Positions 10,135 to 16,878 of a stretch of DNA of 16,878 bases are shown piece after piece; within the stretch, counting starts at the first letter, position 1; each line of letters starts with the position of its first letter. Source of the DNA: Phoronis ovalis (lineage: Eukaryota; Phoronida; Phoronidae). Where the stretch lies: assembly GCA_028565635.1 (NCBI GenBank), contig JAOXYB010022515.1:1-16878 (forward strand), given 5' to 3'. The position numbers and the translations under genes were made by a program. Under the pieces are notes generated by a model. The model made no database searches and had not been told where the DNA came from. It was given only the letters and a program-made list of their open reading frames with translations.

Positions 10135-10400
10135 ATTTCCTTCACTGACATTTACCAAATAAAACAACCAAAGTTTATCAAGACTTATAAATAAGTTATA
10201 ATAATAAAACTAGATCAAAAATCACCAGATGGGCTTTTGCCTCCTATCATATGACGTTATTTCCAATCTTCAAAGTGAGAAGAGTTCGTAATCAATTTGC
10301 CATCTGGTGGACGATATAAACACAGTACAGACAGTTGCAGATGTAGCTTGGAGTAAGACGCGGCAAAAGGGTTACACGGTAAAAAATAATGACTGCATGT
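10135..10400 (-). promoter_or_regulatory. VPS39 5' UTR and presumed promoter region
   Basis: This is the sequence just upstream of the VPS39 start codon. No TATA box is evident at a sensible distance. It holds a CRE-like half site (TGACGTTA near 10250) and two oppositely oriented CTCF-like motifs at 10222-10234 and 10298-10310. An upstream ATG at 10151 opens an 18-codon frame that overlaps the VPS39 start out of frame. It has a weak context (T at -3) and matters only if transcription starts above it. The start site and any 5' UTR intron cannot be fixed from sequence. Confidence 0.4.
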
Positions 10401-11190
10401 GTACCATATATATTTCCTTTTGTTTATAGATTAATACATCCAGGAGCTCATCTTTAGGAGCAAGTCTATTAAATATATCACAGTATTTGAAAAAAATCAT
10501 CGCCGTTTTTCAGTAGCAGAGAAATCAATGCTTAAATTCTAGTTTTTACAGAAAAAGCAAGCTTGCAGTTAAATCTCGCCTGTTCTGTTTTATTTGGTTC
10601 TTCTATTTTTTATGTTCAATATTTAACCCTTTTAAATATCATAGATAAAAGATTCCAACGGCACCACACAACCTTTATTAAGTATTCAATGAGCGCTTTT
10701 TTCTTAATTTTTACCGGGCTATCAACCAGTTAAAAATTTGAGGAACAATACTGACAAAAATTACAACTCGGCTACTAGTGACACGTTTTTCCGATTATTT
10801 CACGGCTATCCTATAATAATCATTTTTGTCCTCCAACAGAGGAATAACTGAGAAAAATAATTGGCCAACTCCTACATCGAGATATTGTTTTATTCTTGTC
10901 CCATGACCTATTAGCTGCACCGATTTCCTTAAACAATGCGACTCGTGTTTACGAGAATCAGCTACTTAAAACAATTTTTTTTTGCTGTTCTAAATTCTGA
11001 AATTGTCTTTAAGTCCATAAAATTATTTTTGGGTTATTCAATATATGTTGATATGGATATATGAACATATAGTAGGTAATATTAAAATTTGTTTGATCTG
11101 AAATGATAAAGACCGTGGAAAAAAGTGAAATAATCATGAGATTACTATATGGGGAGTCGATATAATAAAGGATCATTATTTTAGTACAAG
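10400..11190. other. intergenic, no gene seen
   Basis: AT-rich sequence between the VPS39 promoter side and the LINE remnant. I find no ORF with splice-compatible borders, no RNA gene and no clear repeat boundaries. The right part (from about 11040) may be decayed LINE sequence. Confidence 0.6.
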
Positions 11191-11197
11191 AAATTGA

Positions 11198-11568
11198 AGT
11201 ATTTATAATACATTATGTAGCATGTGTGAGGAAGGTGCAATTGATACGCTACAACACATGATAATGGGATGTTGTGAATTTAAAAAAGAAAGAAAAGAAC
11301 TAATTGCAACCGGTATGCAACAACTGACAGGAATTGCAATTAGATGATCTACGTGCTTAATGGAAACATGTATGGACCTGATGATGTTAAAATAATAATA
11401 GACGGCGTAATAGACATCTATGGTAAAAGGGAGAAAATAGACATGTTGCGATTCTGGGTGTTTAATTGTTTTAATTATACTATATTCATATATATTTGTA
11501 TTTTTTTTGATAATTTATTTAGTGACATTCTACGCAAGACTGTATCCGATGTTTTCGTATCCATGTAA
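11198..11568 (+). mobile_element. decayed non-LTR retrotransposon (LINE) ORF2 3' end
   Basis: From 11216 a frame reads CSMCEEGAIDTLQHMIMGCC then EFKKERKEL and ends at a stop at 11345-11347. The C-x2-C...T-x2-H-x4-C spacing followed by a basic E/R helix is the C-terminal zinc-knuckle pattern of many LINE reverse transcriptase proteins (family knowledge). A second frame opens at 11344, overlapping the stop, and continues DDVKIIIDGVIDIYGKREK, which resembles the helix that normally follows. That points to a frameshift. No reverse transcriptase domain is preserved upstream, so this is a truncated, inactive copy. The assignment rests on the motif alone. Confidence 0.55.
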
Positions 11569-11598
11569 GTATCGCCACCACACAGATTAAACAAATGT

Positions 11599-11647
11599 AA
11601 TGTCGATGCTTGACAATAGTTATGAATGTCGATGCTTGACAATAGTT
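11599..11647. repeat. 26-base tandem duplication
   Basis: Two copies beginning AATGTCGATGCTTGACAATA (11599 and 11625) are identical over 23 bases, separated by ATG. It lies about 30 bases after the last LINE-like codons and may be part of that element's 3' tail. Confidence 0.85.
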
Positions 11648-11700
11648 GTTTTAAGCTGTATTACTCTGGGTTTTCCAAACAGATCGAAGTCAGTAAAAAA

Positions 11701-11835
11701 TCAGGGAGTCACTCCTGACACAGGTCAATACCTGGGCCGCCTGAAAAAGGGTGGGAGTTTTCACCACTCTATATAGTTCAGGAAAAGTTTGTTTTTTTCC
11801 CTTTTATTCCGGGAAAGGGGTGGGTTTTTGAGGTG
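11701..11835. repeat. cluster of short hairpins in a GC-richer patch
   Basis: CAGGGAGTCACTCCTG (11702-11717) is palindromic apart from one extra G. CAGGT/ACCTG (11721-11734) and TTTCCC/GGGAAA (11796-11801, 11811-11816) follow, with G- and C-runs between. It could be a repeat fragment or a folded RNA. There is no protein-coding signal. Confidence 0.4.
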
Positions 11836-11839
11836 CGGG

Positions 11840-12780
11840 CTGAACCGAACAAAATATTCGAAATATAGAGTGAGATATAGAATTGGTGACATACCGATAG
11901 TAACTCTGATATCCTGGTTAATTTGTTGATCATACCTTATAGTTAGATTTGTGTTCGGGTGTTTTATTTGAAATCCCGTGTTGTATCTATCATAATCAGC
12001 TATAATTGGGTAAAATAGCTGTCAAACCGATGACGTATTCTTCGAGCAACGTATTTATAAAAACTGCCTTTGAAATAACTGTTTTTGCCGATTTATTCAG
12101 ACATTTATCAGACAATAAAAATGTGTTTATTCCAGTCTACATTGAAATGTCTCACGACGACTGAATACTCATGAGTCACCTAAATAACTGTACAGCTTGG
12201 ATTGTGACTTTAACCGTATCTTTTTCGTTAACTTTTATGGAATTTTTGACTGTGACTAAAAAATACATTAAAGAAAAAACATAACACAATAATTTTGTTC
12301 ATACGTTTTTTTCATGTCTCCGTGTATAAACTTGGGTACCGATATCATATTCATGCAAATGGACATAGGAGTCCTCTCAGGAGGTTTTACTAAGAAACAG
12401 AGGTATATACCCTCGAATAGAAGCACTCTTATCAGTTTTTGTATCTTGTTTTTTACTTAATTTGTATTATATACGAGTTTTAACAAGTACCATTATTATA
12501 ACACACAAATATTACAAAACATTCCTGTTGTGACCTGCTCTTTTTGCCAGCTTTTCTGCAATTTGTCATCGGAATTAAATTTGAACACGTTTGAATAACA
12601 AACAACTGGACAAGACAATAACGTTGACTTGTGCAGAATAAGTACTGCATGTAGAAGTAACAGTCTCTCCCCATCATCATCCAATCAGTGTCTAAAGACG
12701 CCTTACCGTCGCGTTGGCACTCACTGCTGGTATAGGTTTTCGAAGAATAGGTGCTGTTGTTTGACGTACGGATTGATAAT
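11840..12780. other. intergenic, no gene seen
   Basis: AT-rich sequence with several stop-bounded short frames on both strands that lack splice signals, codon bias or any protein family resemblance. A perfect octamer ATGCAAAT lies at 12353-12360 and a GTCCTCTCAGGAGG hairpin near 12371. Neither can be tied to a gene. Confidence 0.6.
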
Positions 12781-12797
12781 TAGGGTACTATGCAATC

Positions 12798-12803
12798 TTT
12801 ATT
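12798..12803 (-). terminator. candidate polyadenylation signal of the six-cysteine peptide gene
   Basis: AATAAA on the minus strand, about 260 bases downstream of the exon 3 acceptor. A variant ATTAAA at 12954-12949 is an earlier alternative. Confidence 0.4.
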
Positions 12804-12997
12804 AAAATCTAAACTCCAGTAGAAACGAAAATGAAAAATCGAATTGATGTGACAATAACAAGTTGACAAAGAGGCATCTATTCGAGATCACTACTTATTT
12901 TTCATAATCAGTCGTGTTATATTATTCAAGGATTTTGAATCTTTCTTATTTAATATAGCGTGAATATTTTGATAGAGTGCCGCATTTTTAATTAATT

Positions 12998-13047
12998 ACA
13001 CACTCTTTAGAATGCTAGATGCAGACACACCTCGGATTTCTTGTAAG
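12998..13047 (-). CDS. alternative 3' coding extension of the six-cysteine peptide
   Basis: If splicing uses the downstream AG at 13049-13048 instead of the first one (13066-13065), the Lys codon becomes Asn and the frame continues LQEIRGVSASSILKSV to a TAA at 12998-12996. That gives 106 residues and removes the amidation site. The first AG has the better pyrimidine tract, so this would be the minor form if it occurs. The same residues also read open upstream to VEMVTS, which hints at real coding history. Confidence 0.3.
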
Positions 13048-13060
13048 CTAGTCACCATTT

Positions 13061-13912
13061 CTACCTGAAAAACATGCAATTAAAGTTTTATTTCTTAAGT
13101 TCACGTTATACTTCCTTGACAAATCAAATTTAAATGATATAAATAAAAAGATGATAAAATGGAAATTATTTTAAACTTTTTGTTTATTTCTACTAATTAT
13201 GTAGATTGATCTAAAAAATAAACGATGTTTATTTTTAAAACTTACTTTCCCAAAAGCTTCAAAAGTTGTGCATTCTGGCAAGCAGTCGACAGAGCATTAA
13301 GGAGGTTTCCTAATCTTGTCCTTCGGAAAGGGTCATTACGGGGACAAGAAATTGCCACTTGAACAACACAATCTCGACTAGCACATGCATCATTTATATT
13401 GTTTATGGCACATCTGGTAGCCCCTTGCTCACAGGATTCCACTAAAAAGTCGCATAGTTATATGTCAACAAAATACAATGACTGCGGAAAAGATACAGTA
13501 ATGCTAGATATTTATAGAACTCTGAAAACAACGAGTATTCCAATTTTCTTAAAGTTAGTTAATACTGTTTTCTTGTTCCATGTTGTAGTTCATCGATGTG
13601 GCCGCAGATGAGATATACGGTGTTTTATATTGTAATTATAATATATCTAATTACTTATTATCTCTATATTACTACATATATCTCAATTCACATTACTCAA
13701 AATCTAAAAAGAGACAGCTAACATAACGAAAATATTTTTCTCCAAATCCGTGCAAACGGTATATATTGTCATTTATAACCAAACACATGTAATGTAAAGC
13801 TAAATTATTCTAATTATTCGATCAGTCAGCTATACATACCTGTTGCTGAAGATACATATGAATATACAGACAAGCTAGTTGCCAAAAACAAAATGAATAA
13901 TTTCTTTTCCAT
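13061..13912 (-). CDS. secreted six-cysteine peptide precursor with C-terminal amidation motif, family not recognised
   Basis: Exons 13912-13840, 13441-13246 and 13064-13061 (stop TAG) encode 90 residues. Exon 1 is a signal peptide: MEKK, a hydrophobic core LFILFLATSLSVYSYV, and an SSA cleavage site near residue 23. Exon 2 carries six cysteines (28, 35, 44, 49, 57, 79; spacing 6-8-4-7-21), enough for three disulfides. An RRTR site at 64-67 fits furin-type processing. The end LLKLLGK followed by a stop is a classical amidation signal. The GTATGT and GTAAGT donors and in-phase joints support the model, and the start ATG has A at -3 and G at +4. Failure to splice intron 2 gives the same end, since the next codon is TAA. 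I do not recognise the family. Small helical disulfide peptides (hormone, attractin-type pheromone, defence peptide) are possible by architecture only. Confidence 0.75.
13246..13441 (-). CDS. six-cysteine peptide exon 2 (mature peptide)
   Basis: It opens with VESCEQGATRC after the acceptor cttttttag-type site (13443-13442) and ends GGA AA at the strong donor GTAAGT. It contains the whole cysteine framework, the RRTR site and the amphipathic tail LGNLLNALSTACQNAQLLKL. Confidence 0.8.
13442..13839 (-). other. intron 1 of the six-cysteine peptide gene
   Basis: 398 bases, GT-AG, phase 1, between the signal-peptide and cysteine exons. A plus-strand ORF crossing its border has no coding signal. 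AT-rich, nothing else recognised. Confidence 0.7.
13840..13912 (-). CDS. six-cysteine peptide exon 1 (signal peptide)
   Basis: 24 codons plus one base encode MEKKLFILFLATSLSVYSYV and then SSAT. The donor is G|GTATGT at 13839. The exon holds essentially only the signal peptide, a common arrangement in secreted-peptide genes. Confidence 0.8.
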
Positions 13913-13992
13913 TTTATCAAATTATGTTGCTTTTCTGTGATGGTGTAACGATAGCCTGGATTACCTGCATGCACTATCTGTGAGACCGTAGC

Positions 13993-14027
13993 TGACTTGT
14001 ATAACACTGGGCAACTTGACTTTTATA
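13993..14027 (-). promoter_or_regulatory. TATA box and initiator of the six-cysteine peptide gene
   Basis: TATAAAA at 14027-14021 precedes an initiator-like TCAGCT whose A (13993) is 34 bases downstream, predicting an 80-base 5' UTR before the ATG at 13912. A TATA-dependent promoter is typical of genes with strong tissue- or stage-specific expression. Confidence 0.55.
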
Positions 14028-14039
14028 CTTCCAAACTTC

Positions 14040-14940
14040 GACAGCAAATTATTACCGTGATTATGCATTTTTCTACAATAGTTACCCAAACCACCAAAAC
14101 CATCAATAGAAGTTCGTCTCACTAATTGATGAAACATTAATAAACTTAAAAAATTTCAGACAGGTTTGAGGAAACGCTTAAGCCACTTTTAACATTTTCA
14201 TGATTAATCAATTCAGGACAAAAACAAAATGGCACGTCATCGTATGTAGGGCGTGTATATATCGCCTACGTTGAGGCCTATACATCATCTGTACCATCGG
14301 CAGCCATCGAGACTAGTTACACACTTTAATGAATTTAAATGATAAGATAGAAAAAAAGCTGGAAAAAAGGTATTTTCCAAAAGCAAGGCAAGTCTCAAGG
14401 TACATTTCAATTTAGAGACCCCTAAAAAGACCCCAAAGTAAAGTTGACGTACGGTTAACTATTCAATAGATTCAAAGATTCAAAATATAAAGCTGGCGTA
14501 GTTGGCGTTATCTGGGAATCTGTTAACATCACCGACTTTCATAAAAAAAACTTGACATTTTGAGGTGTACAACTTTTTGTATCCCTAAACTAAGTTCGAA
14601 ATTGCGGCCTCACATTTCGATCGTTATTGGAGGAAATTTAGTTGCTTAGCAACATTCCAGTACTTAAATGCATGACGAACCTTTTATAACTAATGTCACT
14701 TGCATTTTCGTTTTTCTGCTAAAAATCAGTGAATATATTCAGAAAAAAATTGTTTGGAAACCTTCACCTCGGGAAAAAGCAGTATAGAAACAAAAAAATC
14801 CTGAAAAGTCCTGCTTTTTTATCAAATACCTAGCTGCCATTGAGGGCATTTTGATTTTTTATTCTTTTTCGGATCTAAATCTGGTAGAGAATCGATGTCA
14901 TATGACTAAATTTGTATTCAAACGGACGACTTCATAGGGG
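14040..14940. other. upstream region of the peptide gene, no gene seen
   Basis: It contains a CpG-bearing patch at 14228-14290 with an ATGGCACGTCATCG motif (YY1- and CRE-like) and a GGCG...CGCC hairpin, and a 9-base inverted repeat AAAAAGCAG/CTGCTTTTT (14774-14782, 14811-14819). It may hold enhancer or upstream promoter elements. No coding signal. Confidence 0.4.
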
Positions 14941-14977
14941 ACCGAGATTTCGATCCGGATACTGTTTTTTAGAATTT

Positions 14978-15101
14978 AGTGTCCTAGGACATTTATTATT
15001 TGAAAATAACAGTCCGTGTGACTCTAAGTTTCAAAATTTAAATGTCTGTAGGACGCTTATTTCTGATATTCAGTGTCCATAGGACATTGTATCACGCGGA
15101 C
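14978..15101. repeat. degenerate ~31-base repeat with TGTCC..AGGACA palindromes
   Basis: TGTCCTAGGACA (14980-14991), TGTCTGTAGGAC (15043-15054) and TGTCCATAGGACA (15074-15086) recur with spacing of 63 and 31 bases. A weaker AGTCCGTGTGACT at 15011 fills the gap, giving four units of 30-33 bases. The palindrome GGTATTTTATACC follows at 15118-15130. Confidence 0.6.
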
Positions 15102-15139
15102 ACAGGGTATTACACCGGGTATTTTATACCGCGTAAATT

Positions 15140-15840
15140 GATACGTCCAAGCTAAGCACCGTTAGCAGATCTTAGCAGACAGATAGGAGAAAACAGCGGT
15201 CATCTCCGCACACTATTCCAAATACTCCTTTATTTGTTCTTAATATACAACTAATGAAGTAGTGCAAAATTCCTGAGCATCTAGCATGTCTGCAATTTTT
15301 GCTCAATTTTGGGAAGGTGACACGTCTTTGATTAAATAGAGCCCGTGATACTCCAGAAGTCCGCATCTCACAATTTAGTTTTAAAGTAATTACTATCTAA
15401 AACATGCAAGACTGTATAATGTAAAGCACACACGTTTTCTTGTTACATTATCGTAAAAACAGAATTCTAGGCAAACCAATTCATTCTCCGCTTATTTTAA
15501 TATTTAAATTACAGATATTCGAAGAATAGCAAAGATTATTTAAAATTATTGTAAAATGCAAAAAAAATAAGCATGACAATTTTTCTAGAAATAGAATAAT
15601 TTGATACCTAAAACGTTTACGATTCAGTTTAATTCGGCTGTTTTTCCTTGGCAAACTGGGACACTACAAAAATACATTTGAAAATTTGTCATCCCCAGAC
15701 AAAAGTGACACACACATTAGATAATTTTATTATTGTTAAAACATAAAACGCTTTTACATATTATTTTATAATGATAAATAATAGAAAATCTGCAGATCTT
15801 CTGAGATAATTTACAAACCGTTTTTAAAATGTGTACACTC
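15140..15840. other. no supported gene; one unexplained minus-strand ORF
   Basis: A 64-codon frame at 15366-15172 (minus) has varied composition (SGVSRALFNQRRVTFPKLSK) but no recognised family or splice context. A small hairpin-bearing patch, TTTGTCATCCCCAGACAAA, lies near 15695. The rest is AT-rich background. Confidence 0.4.
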
Positions 15841-15933
15841 TGAGTCGCTTAATGCTACTGACACCGGTATAGGCCCCGGCCGGATGGGCCAAATATGGTC
15901 CGGAGCAGTCTTTACTTTACTTACTTACTTACT
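15841..15933. mobile_element. GC-rich block with TTAC microsatellite tail, probable SINE or LINE 3' end
   Basis: A sharply GC-rich stretch (ACACCGGTATAGGCCCCGGC and on to GGTCCGGAGCAG) sits in AT-rich DNA. CCGGA/TCCGG (15880-15884, 15899-15903) can pair across it. It is followed directly by TTTACTTTACTTACTTACTT, a simple repeat of the kind found at retroposon 3' ends. I infer a retroposon tail reading on the plus strand; the family is not identified. Confidence 0.45.
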
Positions 15934-16103
15934 GTTTCACTTATTAATTTTTTTCTAATTTAGGACTTGTTCAATCATGTATAAACATTCAATTTTATAG
16001 TAAAGTTGCTTTTTATCGAGTTGCTTTATTTCCTGTTTCAAATCATGACGCACACTGTTTCACTTGTTAATTTTTTTCAATTTTATGGCTTGTTGAATAA
16101 TGA
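15931..16103. repeat. imperfect direct repeat, ~50 bases, 123 apart
   Basis: Copies starting ACTGTTTCACTTATTAATTT (15931) and ACTGTTTCACTTGTTAATTT (16054) stay similar for about 50 bases, to ...TCAATCATG and ...TGAATAATG. This suggests an old 123-base tandem duplication adjoining the GC-rich element. Confidence 0.65.
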
Positions 16104-16109
16104 CCAAGC

Positions 16110-16878
16110 TTATTTAGTATTTTAATGAAATATTCGTACAGTTTCCCGGGGTTTCACTCCACGGAATTACTGGTACCAATGTTTGTGAATGGGTTTTTAA
16201 AAAGCCCCTAAACGCGTTTTCCCATTTTTCAAATAATTGTTTTTTATACTCAATATGCGTTGCGAATGTTTTTTTTAACCCCTTTCACTGCATTTAGTTA
16301 TATACATATAATACTGCAGTAAATTAACTCCCCTAAGTTTGCATTGTGTAATAAAGGTACCCTTTTGTATATTCCATCGAAAAATGCAATCCTTATTTTG
16401 TAACGCACGTTGCTTTTAAAAATCATGCTTTTAAGCGTTCTTGTTCACAAACCTGCATATCAGCGGCAATAGATTTGAGTCGGACCCAGGGACCGTTTCC
16501 CGGGTTACCATTTATACAATCTATACAATGTTTATTTCCTGAAATGAGCAAACACTTTTACATAATTAGTATCTGTCATATAACAAACTGTTGTTGTCAT
16601 TTAAGCATTTTTGTCTCCTTTATTGAAAGCAATGCTAGACTTTTTAAAGGATTAAAAACGGGAATCCCTGCACAAGACGGATACAACTCCGGGTTACAAC
16701 TAGATATAACCAAAATAAGAAAACCAAATGCATGATTTCTACTCCCTGTAAAGACCATTTCAGTTCTATTCCTGTTATATTTATTAATAATACCGTTGTA
16801 TCTTGTGTCAATGAATTTCGTTACTTGGTCTACATATTGACAACTAATTACTATGATGATACTGATATTAAAAGATGC
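16110..16878. other. intergenic, no gene seen
   Basis: A plus-strand 86-codon frame (16475-16735) lacks codon bias, domain resemblance and splice context, so I do not call it. GTTTCCCGGGGTT (16140) and GTTTCCCGGGTT (16496) are similar CG-rich motifs in otherwise AT-rich DNA. Confidence 0.5.

Noticed and set aside
12480-12684. Two overlapping minus-strand ORFs (66 and 62 codons)
   Set aside because: They overlap in different frames, have no splice-compatible borders or recognisable domains, and look like chance.
13399-13611. Plus-strand 70-codon ORF
   Set aside because: It is antisense to the cysteine exon and its intron, with no coding signal of its own.
13822-14007. Minus-strand 61-codon ORF over the signal-peptide exon
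   Set aside because: It is the wrong-frame shadow of exon 1 and its 5' UTR.
12761-14454. TTGACGTACGG shared at 12761 and 14444
   Set aside because: An 11-base match between two sites is expected by chance in a window this size.
16475-16735. Plus-strand 86-codon ORF
   Set aside because: No domain, codon bias, promoter or splice context; composition matches the background.
1-16878. CRISPR array, bacterial operon, tRNA or rRNA genes
   Set aside because: No regular repeat-spacer array, no tRNA box B or cloverleaf and no rRNA sequence; the spliced VPS39 shows the DNA is eukaryotic.

Overview
This is nuclear DNA from an animal. It is AT-rich, genes are split by GT-AG introns, and there is no operon structure or Shine-Dalgarno signal. 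The main gene is a clear metazoan VPS39 (Vam6), closely similar to the vertebrate protein over its whole visible length. The compact introns (about 135 to 990 bases), low GC and style of repeats suggest an invertebrate, perhaps a lophotrochozoan such as a bivalve mollusc. That placement is an inference; the metazoan assignment is secure.

Left part, 1 to about 10.13 kb, minus strand: VPS39. I traced 19 coding exons from the start codon at 10134 down to 175. All are in phase with GT-AG borders and together encode exactly 785 residues. A possible 20th exon (7 residues) runs off the left edge. The C-terminal 90 or so residues lie outside the window. The protein belongs to the HOPS tethering complex of late endosomes and lysosomes. 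Intron 1 carries a likely 147-base MITE. Introns 1, 2 and 15 carry sharp palindromes shortly after their donor sites, and intron 7 carries a GC-rich hairpin block.

Middle, 10.14 to 12.78 kb: the VPS39 promoter side, with a convergent pair of CTCF-like motifs and an overlapping upstream ORF. Beyond it lie a decayed non-LTR retrotransposon (LINE) 3' end on the plus strand, a 26-base tandem duplication and a cluster of short hairpins. No intact gene is visible here.

Right-middle, 12.78 to 14.03 kb, minus strand: a compact gene I do not recognise. It has a TATA box, a signal-peptide exon, a six-cysteine exon ending in Gly-Lys, a third mostly non-coding exon and a polyadenylation signal. It encodes a secreted 90-residue precursor with an internal RRTR site and a C-terminal amidation signature, so it looks like a small hormone, pheromone or defence peptide. 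Alternative 3' splicing could swap the amidated end for a 17-residue extension. This is the most interesting part of the window.

Right end, 14.03 to 16.88 kb: no supported gene. It holds a degenerate ~31-base repeat built on a TGTCC..AGGACA palindrome, a GC-rich SINE- or LINE-tail-like block followed by a TTAC microsatellite, and an imperfect direct repeat.
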